Source: Thermoleophilia bacterium (lineage in GTDB: Bacteria > Actinomycetota > Thermoleophilia > RBG-16-64-13). From it: DNA of 64,000 nt. This document shows, one piece after another, positions 54,542 through 62,871 of the stretch. Where the stretch lies: contig JAOAGT010000001.1 of assembly GCA_026415615.1 (NCBI GenBank), positions 357,455-421,454 on the forward strand, read 5' to 3'. Position 1 is the stretch's first letter. Every line of letters begins with the position of its first letter. The notes under the pieces are model-generated. The model searched no databases. It saw nothing but the letters and a program-made list of their open reading frames with translations, and was not told the DNA's origin. A program made the position numbers and the translations under genes.

Positions 54542-55582
54542 TTACTCAAACAACCCAGGATGCAGTGCTGCCGCCAAAGTCTTGAGGCCGTCAGCAATGC
54601 GAGGACCAGGTCGGGTGATTATCACATCATCTATCAGGATGACTCTCCCCTCCTTGACCGCACGTAGGTTGGTAAACCGTGAGTCTTTTACAAACTCATC
54701 CACGCTTGTAAAAGCGGTATTGGGAAGCAGGACTATGTCCGGGTCGGCGGCAACAAGCTGTTCCGGGGTTAGTTGATAGTACTGCTGTGTTCCGGCGCTT
54801 GCGCCAGATGAACCAATGTTCTCGGCGTTGGCGAGGTTTAGCAGCTCATCTACAAACGAGCCCGGTCCTGCTGTCCAAAGAGTGCTGTCGAGCGCGTAGA
54901 ACACCCGTGGCTTAGTGGGCGCGCTTGCAGCCTTGGCTGTGATGGACTCGATCGAGCTCTTGAGTTGCTCGACAAGCTTCTGTGCTGCTTCTTGGGCCCC
55001 TGTTGCCTGCCCAATTGTTTGTACATTCACGTAAATGCCCGCGAGATCTTTGGGATTCATGATCAGCACGGGAACGCCGCTGCTCTTGAGCGGGGCAAGG
55101 GCGTCTTCATTGCCGCTGTACCCAATCACAAGATCGGGACTCAGAGCGGTGATGGCTTCTGTATTGGCCTGGAAGTCCCCCACTTTGGGGAGGTCTTTGA
55201 CTTCGGGGGGATAGTCACACAGTGTAGTGACCCCCACCACGCGCTGCCCCACCCCAAGCGCAAAGAGGATCTCCGTATTTGAGGGTGCGGTGGAGACGAT
55301 CCGTTCCGGGAGCTTGTTGATAGTGACGGTTGCTCCTGTGTCATCCGTAACTGTTACCGGGAAACCAGCTGACGCGGTGGTGCTTGACGTCGGCTGCTCT
55401 GTGCTCGAAACCAATGCAGCCGAGGTCGAAACGGTCGCTTCTGTGGTCTCTTGGCAACTCGTGAGGGTTAAGACACTCAGAATGCTTAGCAAAAGAGCTG
55501 CGGTAAGAAGAGAAATGGTCAGGACACGAACACGATTGGCACGCCGCAAAGATGCCTGGCGTGCCTGCTGCAGGTTATGCAT
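54542..55582 (-). CDS. btuF: BtuF-like substrate-binding lipoprotein of vitamin B12 ABC importer
   Basis: The 346-residue protein has a signal peptide ending in LTLTSC with Cys43 as the lipid site, then a Ser/Thr-rich spacer. The periplasmic-binding-protein fold follows: PVTVTDDTGATVTI, PERIVSTAPSNTEILFALG, VVGVTTLCDYPPEV, GDFQANTEAITALSPDLVI and a C-terminal LLPNTAFTSV. These occur in BtuF/FecB proteins; the riboswitch makes cobalamin or cobinamide the likely ligand. ATG 55582 follows AAAGGAG; longer in-frame starts lie in the riboswitch region and are rejected. Confidence 0.9.
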   Translation of the reverse strand: MHNLQQARQASLRRANRVRVLTISLLTAALLLSILSVLTLTSCQETTEATVSTSAALVSSTEQPTSSTTASAGFPVTVTDDTGATVTINKLPERIVSTAPSNTEILFALGVGQRVVGVTTLCDYPPEVKDLPKVGDFQANTEAITALSPDLVIGYSGNEDALAPLKSSGVPVLIMNPKDLAGIYVNVQTIGQATGAQEAAQKLVEQLKSSIESITAKAASAPTKPRVFYALDSTLWTAGPGSFVDELLNLANAENIGSSGASAGTQQYYQLTPEQLVAADPDIVLLPNTAFTSVDEFVKDSRFTNLRAVKEGRVILIDDVIITRPGPRIADGLKTLAAALHPGLFE

Positions 55583-55739
55583 ACAGGCTCCTTTCGGTTG
55601 AACCATTGGCCACGACCGGCAAGATGGTGGAGAGCAGGTACGGCTCACTACTCCCCGGTCGGACCAAAGCGTTGGTCGAACCGAGTTGGCGCCCTGCAAC
55701 GTCAGGGCGGAGTGCGCTCTCTCCGCGGAAAGCGCCTGC

Positions 55740-55921
55740 TCCTCCTTGGCAGCAGGTATCTGACTCCCAGACCGCTACTGCGTCAGGTCTCCCGGGCAAC
55801 CTGACCACGCTTATGTCTGGTAACAGTGGCGGGACCGTGCCGGGCTTTCACCGGCTTCCCTCTCGGCTTCCAGGGCACTCTCCAGGACCTGGAGGCCTAA
55901 CTGCCAAGGCACCATACTTGC
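55740..55921 (-). promoter_or_regulatory. Cobalamin (adenosylcobalamin-type) riboswitch
   Basis: Read on the minus strand, the leader of btuF holds the hallmarks of a B12 riboswitch. The core segment GGGAAGCCGGTGAAA lies near 55860-55846. GGTCCCGCCACTGT lies at 55836-55823. The B12 box GCCCGGGAGACCTGAC lies at 55797-55782. A further hairpin at 55690-55709 (7-bp stem, 6-nt loop) and other GC-rich inverted repeats between the riboswitch and the btuF start may be the expression platform. High cobalamin should switch off the btu operon. Confidence 0.93.
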
Positions 55922-55928
55922 CAAAAAA

Positions 55929-55957
55929 AATCTAGCATGTCCCCCCGCTGTGGCCAA
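55929..55957 (-). promoter_or_regulatory. Predicted promoter of the cobalamin riboswitch and btu operon
   Basis: TTGGCC (55957-55952) and TAGATT (55934-55929) are separated by 17 bp. Transcription would start near 55922, at the first base of the riboswitch aptamer, which supports the assignment. Confidence 0.55.
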
Positions 55958-56067
55958 GATAGATGGCGCCGGGCTGATCCCAAACGCCCGGGGAATATGG
56001 CGTCACAAAGCGGGAGCATTGCCGTTTTGTGCTACCCGCCTCGGGCACTGTCTGCTACGCTGATTAC

Positions 56068-56433
56068 GTGAAGAGCTCCGTAAGCATAGCTTTGTTTTTC
56101 TTGTTGAGCGGTTTTTTTCTCGCTGTACTCTTAAGCGCTCTTGAGCGCAGCCGCAAGCTTCTTGCCGTTGCCGGCGCATGCCTTGCCGCCATCGTAATGA
56201 TTATCGTGTTTCTCACTCCCGTCGAGCTTCCCTCTTGGCATCTGGGCAAGCGGGATAGCGCGGAGCCAGTCGCAAGCAGCGTGACTGCCACTACCGTGAC
56301 GGCGAAATCTGGTCTGGCGAGCTCGACTACTGGTTCGGTCCCATCTTCTTCGACCAGTCTTGGACAGGCCAGGTCATCTGTTACTGCTATCAAGGTCACC
56401 ACCAGCATGGGAGGGAGTAGTGCCACTTACTGA
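56068..56433 (+). CDS. Small membrane protein with Ser/Thr-rich tail, unknown
   Basis: A 121-residue ORF with GTG start 56068, two hydrophobic helices (IALFFLLSGFFLAVLLSAL and LLAVAGACLAAIVMIIVFL), then a Ser/Thr/Val-rich outer tail. No Shine-Dalgarno sequence precedes the start, so it may be leaderless or the start may differ. The stop lies 14 bp inside purM, so if it is real it is translationally coupled to that gene. I recognise no family. Codon composition is like its neighbours. Confidence 0.55.
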   Translation: MKSSVSIALFFLLSGFFLAVLLSALERSRKLLAVAGACLAAIVMIIVFLTPVELPSWHLGKRDSAEPVASSVTATTVTAKSGLASSTTGSVPSSSTSLGQARSSVTAIKVTTSMGGSSATY

Positions 56434-57499
56434 GGGTCGCAGTTCATCTCTGGGCGATTACAGTGCTGCCACTGGCGGGCTTACCTACCGTGAGGCTGGA
56501 GTAGACATTGAGGCCGGCGAGCAGGCGGTCAGACTCATAAAGGATTTGGCTGAGAGCACGTTTATTCCCGGCGTGCTCGGATCGTTAGGGGGTTTTGCTG
56601 GCCTTTTCGCGTTACCGGAAGGGCTCAAGGATCCCGTTTTGGTTGCCTCCACCGACGGAGTAGGGACCAAGGTGCTTGTAGCGAAAGAGGTCGGTCGCCT
56701 CGACACAGTGGGAATTGATCTCGTAGCCATGTCTGTAAACGATGTTCTTGCCATGGGGGCGCGACCCGTCTTGTTTCTCGATTACCTGGCGATGGGAAAG
56801 CTCAGTCCCCAAGAAGTGACTCGTCTAGTGGCGGGCGTGGCTGAGGGATGTCGTCAGGCAGGCTGTGCGCTGATTGGCGGGGAAATGGCGGAGATGCCCG
56901 GTCTTTACGCACCAGAAGAGTTTGATCTGGCTGGTTTCTGTGTGGGTGTGGTGGAGCGAGACAAGATAATCGACGGCTCCAAAGTCGCGCTTGGCGACAA
57001 GGTTGTCGGGCTGGCCTCTTCTGGTTTTCACTCAAACGGCTATTCGTTGATTCGCAAAGTACTTGAGGTGAATGGTCTTTCGCTCACGGACCACTTCCCA
57101 GGGCAAGAGCAAAGCGTTGCTGAGGTGTTGCTGCGTCCAACTCGCATCTATGTAAGAAGCGTCCTTGCGCTTCTCGAAGCGGGCGCGCAGGTTCACGGCC
57201 TAGCACACATTACCGGTGGCGGTCTTCCCGGCAATGTTTCGAGGGTTATTCCCGACGGTTTGTGTGCCGAAGTGTGTCTGGATTGTCTTAAAGTTCCGGC
57301 CGAGTTTCGAGTCATCCAGGATTTGGGGCACGTCCGTGAAGAGGAAATGTTTAGGACATTTAACATGGGAATCGGCTACGTGATCATCATCGACCCTCAC
57401 GATCTCGGGGAAGCTCTCACGGTGCTGGAGCAACAGGGTGAGAGCCCGACAGTGCTTGGAGAAATAGTGGCTGGCTACGAACGGGTCGTCTTGCGATGA
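56420..57499 (+). CDS. purM: Phosphoribosylformylglycinamidine cyclo-ligase (AIR synthetase)
   Basis: PurM closes the imidazole ring of AIR with ATP. The protein has SYSAATG-like DYSAATGGLTYREAGVDIEAGEQAV, VASTDGVGTKVLVA, DLVAMSVNDVLAMGARPVLFLDY, GGEMAEMPGLY and GLASSGFHSNGYSLIRKV, followed by AHITGGGLPGNVSRV. The start GTG 56420 follows GGGAGG. Its position after the btu operon means a promoter must exist between the riboswitch and this gene. The stop overlaps purN. Confidence 0.96.
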   Translation: MPLTEGRSSSLGDYSAATGGLTYREAGVDIEAGEQAVRLIKDLAESTFIPGVLGSLGGFAGLFALPEGLKDPVLVASTDGVGTKVLVAKEVGRLDTVGIDLVAMSVNDVLAMGARPVLFLDYLAMGKLSPQEVTRLVAGVAEGCRQAGCALIGGEMAEMPGLYAPEEFDLAGFCVGVVERDKIIDGSKVALGDKVVGLASSGFHSNGYSLIRKVLEVNGLSLTDHFPGQEQSVAEVLLRPTRIYVRSVLALLEAGAQVHGLAHITGGGLPGNVSRVIPDGLCAEVCLDCLKVPAEFRVIQDLGHVREEEMFRTFNMGIGYVIIIDPHDLGEALTVLEQQGESPTVLGEIVAGYERVVLR

Positions 57500-58221
57500 G
57501 CTGGATTAGCGAAGGTCGAAGGGACTTGTACCGTCTAGCTGTTCTTGCCTCTGGAACCGGTTCCAATTTGCAGGCGATCATTGACAAACTCCACCGACAG
57601 CTGGCCTACGTGCCCTTGCGTAGAAATGCGCGTATCCAAGCAGGACCGCGCGTGGGGCCCACGATTGAGGTGGCCATAGTCGTCAGCGACCGGCCCGACG
57701 CTCCGGCGCTTGAGCGGGCGGAGAGGGCTGGGATATGCACCGCGGTTTTTCCTTTCAGTCCCGGCTGCTCGCGCGAAGAACACGACATGGAAATGGCAGA
57801 GCGTATCCGGGGAGCGGGAGCGGATCTGGTGGTGCTGGCGGGCTACATGCGCCTGGTCTCGCCCTGGTTTGTCGAGGCGTTTCCGTGGCGTATTATCAAC
57901 CTGCATCCAGCGCTCTTGCCTGCCTTTCCCGGGACCACCTCTATCAGAGATGCTCTCGAGTACGGGGTAAAGGTGACAGGAGTGACTGTTCATTTTGTGG
58001 ATGCCGGTTTGGATACCGGGCCTATAATCTTGCAGGAACCGGTCCGCGTGCGCGAGGGAGATACACCAGAGAGCCTTGCTACCCGTATTCATGCGGTAGA
58101 ACACGAGCTGCTGCCTGCTGCTATTTGTCTTCTGGCCATGGGTCGGGTTAGGCCCCCTCTTTCCGGAGGCCGTGTGGTGCGGGTAGACTGGGACGAGGAC
58201 GGTAACTTAAGCGGCGATTGA
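57496..58221 (+). CDS. purN: Phosphoribosylglycinamide formyltransferase
   Basis: PurN formylates GAR with 10-formyl-THF. The 241-residue protein opens LAVLASGTGSNLQAIIDKL and contains LAGYMRLVSPWFVEAF and the catalytic INLHPALLPAFPG, plus HFVDAGLDTGPII with the conserved aspartate. An insertion of about 25 residues after the first helix (RRNARIQAGPRVGP) makes it longer than the usual 190-210. ATG 57496 overlaps the purM stop. Confidence 0.95.
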   Translation: MSWISEGRRDLYRLAVLASGTGSNLQAIIDKLHRQLAYVPLRRNARIQAGPRVGPTIEVAIVVSDRPDAPALERAERAGICTAVFPFSPGCSREEHDMEMAERIRGAGADLVVLAGYMRLVSPWFVEAFPWRIINLHPALLPAFPGTTSIRDALEYGVKVTGVTVHFVDAGLDTGPIILQEPVRVREGDTPESLATRIHAVEHELLPAAICLLAMGRVRPPLSGGRVVRVDWDEDGNLSGD

Positions 58222-58234
58222 GGAGGAGAGAATA

Positions 58235-59773
58235 GTGAAAGTAAGGCGGGCTCTGGTATCGGTGTCTGACAAGACTGGTCTGGTCCCGTTTGTGCGGGAG
58301 CTGGTGGAGATGGGAGTAGAGGTCATCTCCACAGGGGGGACTGCTAATCATCTTAAGGAGGCAGGGCTTCCGGTTACGGGGGTGTCGGAGGTCACCGGTT
58401 TTCCAGAGATCATGGATGGCCGGGTAAAGACCCTTCACCCGGCTATTCACGGCGGCATCTTGGCCGACCGCGACCGTCCAAGCCATATGCAAGCTATCGC
58501 GGAACTCGGCATAAAACCGATTGATATGGTGGTCGTAAATCTCTACCCATTTGAGGCCACTATTGCCCGAAAAGGGGTCACCGAAGCCGAGGCAATCGAG
58601 AACATCGATATCGGCGGGCCGGCAATGGTGCGGTCGGCAGCCAAGAACTTCTCAGGTGTGGCTGTGGTGACGGATCCTGCTGATTACGATGCCGTGATCT
58701 CTGAGTTAAAGGCCACGGGGGGAGAGCTCTCGCCCGAAACACGTCGCCGCCTGGCTGCAAAGGCCTTCCAGCACACCGCTCACTATGATGCGGCCATTGC
58801 CCGTTGGTTTGCCGAGCAAGAATCGGACTTTCCGGGTCGTCTCATGATCGAGCTGGTAAAGGTGCAGGAGCTGAGATACGGCGAGAACCCGCACCAGAGG
58901 GCCTCGTGGTATCGAGAGGTGACTTTTGGGGGGCCAGAGATTGGAATGCTCGAGCAACTGCACGGCGCCCAGATGTCGTTTAACAATCTGCTCGACCTGG
59001 ATTCGGCCCGTCGCGTGCTCGACGAATTTGAGCTTCCGGCGTGCGTCATTATCAAGCACAACAACCCATGCGGAGTTGCAGTGGCCGAAACGGGAGCGGC
59101 AGCCTACGAGAAGGCTTTCGCTTGTGATCCGGTGTCGGCCTATGGGGGAGTGATTGCCGTCAATCGTCCCGTGGACGAAGAACTGGCCCGTTTGCTTTCC
59201 ACCAACTTCATAGAAGTTCTTTGGGCTCCCGCCTATGACGAGGCGGCCTTGGAGATTCTCACCCAAAAGAAAGACATCCGCATTCTCACGGGACAGCAGA
59301 GCCGCGATGTGCGCGGTACCTATGACATGAAGCGCATCGTAGGCGGCATGCTTGTTCAAGATTGGGACTTGGAAGTTGACCAGCGGGAGAACATGCGGGT
59401 GGTGACCACTCGGCAGCCCACCGAGAAAGAGTGGGGAGATCTGCTGTTTGCCTGGCGAGTGGCCAAGCATGTGAAGTCAAATGCTATCGTTCTGGCCAAG
59501 GATCTGATGACAGTGGGGATTGGCGCCGGCCAGATGAGTCGAGTGGATTCCGCGAAGCTGGCGGTCGATAGGGCGCGGTTCCCGCTTGAGGGCTGCGCGG
59601 TGGCTTCAGACGCGTTCTTCCCCTTCCCAGATGCGCTCAAAGTGTGCGCGGATGCCGGGGCTACCTGCGTGATTCACCCGGGCGGCTCGAAGCGAGACGA
59701 CGAAGCGCTGGCCCTTGCCGAGGAGCGAGGCATGGCCATGGTAATTACCGGGCGGAGGCATTTCCGGCACTAG
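58235..59773 (+). CDS. purH: Bifunctional AICAR formyltransferase/IMP cyclohydrolase
   Basis: PurH performs the last two steps to IMP. The N-terminal cyclohydrolase (MGS-like) domain has ALVSVSDKTGLVPFV, ISTGGTANHL and VKTLHPAIHGGIL. The transformylase part has LRYGENPHQRASWY, KHNNPCGVAV, SAYGGVIAVNRPVD and the C-terminal DAFFPFPDAL and VIHPGGSKRDDE. The 512 residues are typical. It starts with GTG 58235 after GAGGAG and is followed by a hairpin. It is the end of the purM-N-H unit. Confidence 0.97.
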   Translation: MKVRRALVSVSDKTGLVPFVRELVEMGVEVISTGGTANHLKEAGLPVTGVSEVTGFPEIMDGRVKTLHPAIHGGILADRDRPSHMQAIAELGIKPIDMVVVNLYPFEATIARKGVTEAEAIENIDIGGPAMVRSAAKNFSGVAVVTDPADYDAVISELKATGGELSPETRRRLAAKAFQHTAHYDAAIARWFAEQESDFPGRLMIELVKVQELRYGENPHQRASWYREVTFGGPEIGMLEQLHGAQMSFNNLLDLDSARRVLDEFELPACVIIKHNNPCGVAVAETGAAAYEKAFACDPVSAYGGVIAVNRPVDEELARLLSTNFIEVLWAPAYDEAALEILTQKKDIRILTGQQSRDVRGTYDMKRIVGGMLVQDWDLEVDQRENMRVVTTRQPTEKEWGDLLFAWRVAKHVKSNAIVLAKDLMTVGIGAGQMSRVDSAKLAVDRARFPLEGCAVASDAFFPFPDALKVCADAGATCVIHPGGSKRDDEALALAEERGMAMVITGRRHFRH

Positions 59774-59781
59774 GATTTTCT

Positions 59782-59825
59782 GGCCCCGGGGCAAGTGGTC
59801 GCGCAAGGCTATTTGCCCCGGGGCC
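59782..59825 (+). terminator. Hairpin terminator after purH
   Basis: A perfect 13-bp stem (59782-59794 with 59813-59825) surrounds an 18-nt loop, 9 bp after the purH stop. No T-run follows the stem. Confidence 0.7.
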
Positions 59826-60329
59826 GCGCGAGTTTCTAACCCTTGGTTCTTGCTTCGGTTTGGCGGCCGGTCAGTCGGACATTGCGCGTGGCTTGGCACG
59901 TCGGAATATCGTATGGCCGCTTTTTGCGGGCTCGAGCGGTCTCATGCAACACGTTGCAGTACTAGTTGAGGTGCCAACCCAGGTGAAACATGGAAATCAG
60001 TGTCTTCACTATGCCAGTCTCCACATGTCAGAAGATCCAGATCTTGCAATGAGTGGTTACGCGCATGCGCCAGGTCTTGTAGGGAACAAAGCTGGCTCCA
60101 TAGCTGAGAAGAGACTCCAGCTACGGGACTGACCAGGTAGTGGGTAAAGAAAGCTGGCCGGTCACCACCGGCAGACTGGTCGCTTATGGCACACAGGTTG
60201 GTGCTGGCAGAAGTGAGATCGAAGGCCGCCGCGGTACCGGGATCTGCCGCGGGTGGTTCTGTCGTTGGGGTGGGCTGAATTCTTCCGCATACCAAGGGCG
60301 CCGTAAGGCTGCGCACTGGGTAGTTGTCG
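59826..60329. other. Non-coding stretch, no gene recognised
   Basis: About 500 bp between the purH terminator and the tRNA promoter. The open frames here are short, have no Shine-Dalgarno sequences and give low-complexity or unrecognisable translations. I see no tRNA, riboswitch, repeat or insertion element in it. A decayed gene or a small RNA cannot be excluded. Confidence 0.6.
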
Positions 60330-60358
60330 TTGACACACAGGTCACGCGGGGCTAGAAT
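60330..60358 (+). promoter_or_regulatory. Near-consensus sigma-70-type promoter of tRNA-Lys
   Basis: A perfect TTGACA (60330-60335) and TAGAAT (60353-60358) are separated by exactly 17 bp. Transcription would begin near 60365, about 5 nt before the tRNA. It is the best promoter match in the window, as expected for a tRNA gene. Confidence 0.85.
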
Positions 60359-60369
60359 CTCGCTCTCTA

Positions 60370-60442
60370 GGGCCGTTAGCTCAGGTGGTAGAGCACCGGA
60401 CTTTTAATCCGGGTGTCGGTGGTTCGAATCCACCACGGCTCA
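60370..60442 (+). tRNA. tRNA-Lys (anticodon TTT)
   Basis: 73 nt fold into a complete cloverleaf. The acceptor stem is GGGCCGT with ACGGCTC (one G-T pair) and the discriminator base is A. The D arm contains GCTCAGGTGGTAGAGC. The anticodon arm is CCGGA-CTTTTAA-TCCGG, anticodon TTT. The T arm GGTGG-TTCGAAT-CCACC is perfect. CCA is not encoded. Its last base touches the stop codon of the convergent histidine kinase gene. Confidence 0.98.
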
Positions 60443-62386
60443 TTAATTGTTTTGATCAAGGATCTCCCGTACCTTGCGAGCCAAAATTTCGAGGCTAAAC
60501 GGCTTTGGCAAGAATGTTGCCCGCTTCAGAGCAAGCGAAGCATCCCAAAGGGGGTTTGGGTGCCCTGACATAAACAGGATGCTCAGATTGGGGCGGGTCT
60601 GCACTGCTTCCAGGGCGAGCGTTATTCCGTCTAGATCGGGCATGACGACGTCAGCGATCAAAAGGTCAACCGGTTTGTCGGTGTTAAGCAAGTATTCTCT
60701 TGCCTGTAGAGCGCTCTGGAACGCAGATACTTGGTAGCCAAGTCGCTCGAGTAAGCTGCGGGTGAGGTCCAGCAGGGGCACGTCGTCTTCCGCGAGAACC
60801 ACGTTCTCATTTCCGGTGGGAATCTCGCCTGTACTAACTTCCCGTCTTGTCACCGACACCTCGGCCTTGGGGAAGTAGATTGCGAACTTAGTTCCGTGCC
60901 CTAGTTGGCTTTCGACGTCTATATAACCGCCGTGCTGTCGGACGATTCCGTACACAGTTGACAGACCCAACCCAGTGCCTTTACCCGGCTCCTTGGTCGA
61001 GAAAAATGGGTCAAAGACGCGTGGCAGGATCTCTTGACCCATGCCTACCCCGGTGTCAACAAACTCAAGGATTATGTATTCTCCGGGGGGGACTATGCCT
61101 GTAGCAACAGGCAGACCTTCATTGACCAGGACCTTACGTGTGCGGATAAATATATGGCCCCCGAGGGGCATTGCGTCACGGGCGTTTGAACTCAGGTTTA
61201 TCAGAACCTGTGATAGCTGGGCTCGGTCAATTAACACTGGCCCAAGGTCAGATTCTGCCTCAAATTGCACCCGGATAGTCTCACCGATGATGCGTCCTAG
61301 CATACCCAGGTTGGCTTCTATCTCTGCGTTTAGATCCACAACCTGAGGAGTTGTAGGCTGCCTTCGAGAAAATGTCAGCAGTTGGCGAACCAGCTCTGCA
61401 GATCGCTCGGCGGCCTCCAAAACTGCAGCAAGATCAGCTCTCAGCTCGTCGTGCGGAGCGAGCTTGCTTAGAGCAAGTTCGGTATAGCCCAAAATCACCC
61501 CCAGCATGTTATTGAAATCGTGCGCGACACCGCTAGCCAGCTGACCGAGGGCTTCCATCTTCTGAGCCTGGCCCAGCCTGGCTTCGAGTTTTTTCTCTTC
61601 GGTCACGTCTCGCGATATACGGAACAAACCAAATGGCACCTCTCTTTCGTCTAAAAGGACTCCAAGTGTGCTCATAAGCACGTGGGAGCTACCGTCAATG
61701 GTGGTGACAGTTTCTTCCACAGTAATAGGTGACCGTAGCGACAAAAGAGAGGAGTTTCCTTGGATCAAAGCTGCAGCAGTCTCGGGGGCGAAAATCGCGC
61801 GCTCGTCACGGCCGATAATTTCGCTTGCTGGCCTTCCTGTTAGCCGCTCAACAGCTTTGTTGACAAAAACATATCTGCCTTGAATGTCTTTGACAAATAT
61901 GAGGTCTGTGGTCGCAGAAGCTAGAGTCTCCAGGAGCTTGAGCTGCCGCTCCGAAGCTTCTGCCGCTCGCCGGGCCTCTCTTTCTAATCGTGTAGTGTCA
62001 AGGGCTCGCTGGGTGGCAAAGCCAAGTCGGGCCATCCTATCCTTGAATACGTAGTCCATGGCCCCCCGCTTGAGCAGTTCCACCGCAGTGTCTTCTCCAA
62101 TAGTGCCCGATATAACGATGAGCGGTACGGTAGGAGCAAGAGTCCGGCAATCGTCGATAGCAGCGAACCCGTCATAATTAGGCAGAGTAAAATCCAGGAG
62201 CACGAGATCGTACTGCCGTTCGTCTAGCGCCTGAAGCAAATCCGCTCGGTTGTCGACTACTGTCATCTCGGCGGCAAAGCCGGTTTCGGCGAGCTGCTCG
62301 TGCATGAGCTCGGCATCGGGGAGAGAGTCTTCCACACAAAGAACTCGCAGAGGTTCGCCGGGCGTTTTGGGGCTGATGATCTTCAT
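60443..62386 (-). CDS. Hybrid sensor histidine kinase, REC-PAS-HisKA-HATPase-REC
   Basis: A 647-residue cytosolic protein without membrane helices. An N-terminal receiver domain (residues 13-130) has phospho-acceptor Asp65 in VLLDFTLPNYDG. A PAS domain follows (about 150-265, FVNKAVERLTGR). The kinase core has His289 in SGVAHDFNNMLG, and N/G boxes NLSSNARDAM, VDTGVGM and GKGTGLGLSTVYG. A C-terminal receiver has Asp579 in LIADVVMPDLDG and ends with LPKPFSLEIL. It is translationally coupled (ATGA) to the response regulator upstream. The signal is unknown. Confidence 0.93.
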   Translation of the reverse strand: MKIISPKTPGEPLRVLCVEDSLPDAELMHEQLAETGFAAEMTVVDNRADLLQALDERQYDLVLLDFTLPNYDGFAAIDDCRTLAPTVPLIVISGTIGEDTAVELLKRGAMDYVFKDRMARLGFATQRALDTTRLEREARRAAEASERQLKLLETLASATTDLIFVKDIQGRYVFVNKAVERLTGRPASEIIGRDERAIFAPETAAALIQGNSSLLSLRSPITVEETVTTIDGSSHVLMSTLGVLLDEREVPFGLFRISRDVTEEKKLEARLGQAQKMEALGQLASGVAHDFNNMLGVILGYTELALSKLAPHDELRADLAAVLEAAERSAELVRQLLTFSRRQPTTPQVVDLNAEIEANLGMLGRIIGETIRVQFEAESDLGPVLIDRAQLSQVLINLSSNARDAMPLGGHIFIRTRKVLVNEGLPVATGIVPPGEYIILEFVDTGVGMGQEILPRVFDPFFSTKEPGKGTGLGLSTVYGIVRQHGGYIDVESQLGHGTKFAIYFPKAEVSVTRREVSTGEIPTGNENVVLAEDDVPLLDLTRSLLERLGYQVSAFQSALQAREYLLNTDKPVDLLIADVVMPDLDGITLALEAVQTRPNLSILFMSGHPNPLWDASLALKRATFLPKPFSLEILARKVREILDQNN

Positions 62387-62850
62387 GATTGCCGCTCCAA
62401 GTGTGGTTCATCGGGCTGGATCGGGACCTCGTTCATCTCGCTCCAAAATGTCCCCATGTGCTGAATCACTTTTCGGAATTCGAGGAAATCCACTGGCTTG
62501 ACCACGTAAGCGTTAGTTCCAAGTTCATAGCTCAAAAGGATATCCCCCTTCTCCCGCGATGAGGTCCAGATTACAACCGGCAGATTCTTGAGCTGCGCAT
62601 TGGCGCGTATTTCTCTTAGAACGTCTAGTCCGCTCATGAATGGGAGCTTTAGGTCAAGAAATATCACTACTGGTTTCGGAGTCTGCACTGATTCATACTC
62701 ACCGCGACAAAGCAAGAAATCAAGCGCTTCAAGTCCGTCCCGAACGGCGACAACCTCCGCCTCAAGGTTCTGCTCGGCTAGCGCCTCAAAGACGAGCTCC
62801 ACGTCTCTGGGGTCGTCATCGACGACGAGGATAGTCCTCTTGGAACTCAT
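62383..62850 (-). CDS. Rcp1-like single-domain response regulator
   Basis: A 155-residue stand-alone receiver domain. The acidic pair in VVDDDPRD, phospho-acceptor Asp66 in VIFLDLKLPFMSG, threonine/serine in VIWTSS and lysine in YVVKPVDF are all present. The YxxxVQTPKP insertion before the active strand and the long final helix are typical of Rcp1-type regulators that partner PAS/phytochrome kinases. It has no output domain. It lies 21 bp after a PAS kinase gene and overlaps the hybrid kinase, suggesting a three-protein phosphorelay. Confidence 0.93.
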   Translation of the reverse strand: MSSKRTILVVDDDPRDVELVFEALAEQNLEAEVVAVRDGLEALDFLLCRGEYESVQTPKPVVIFLDLKLPFMSGLDVLREIRANAQLKNLPVVIWTSSREKGDILLSYELGTNAYVVKPVDFLEFRKVIQHMGTFWSEMNEVPIQPDEPHLERQS

Positions 62851-62871
62851 GACTTGCCCTCTAATCGCCTA

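Noticed and set aside
58706..59470. A 254-codon minus-strand frame opposite purH
   Set aside because: It is a shadow of purH with no Shine-Dalgarno sequence and no recognisable domain.
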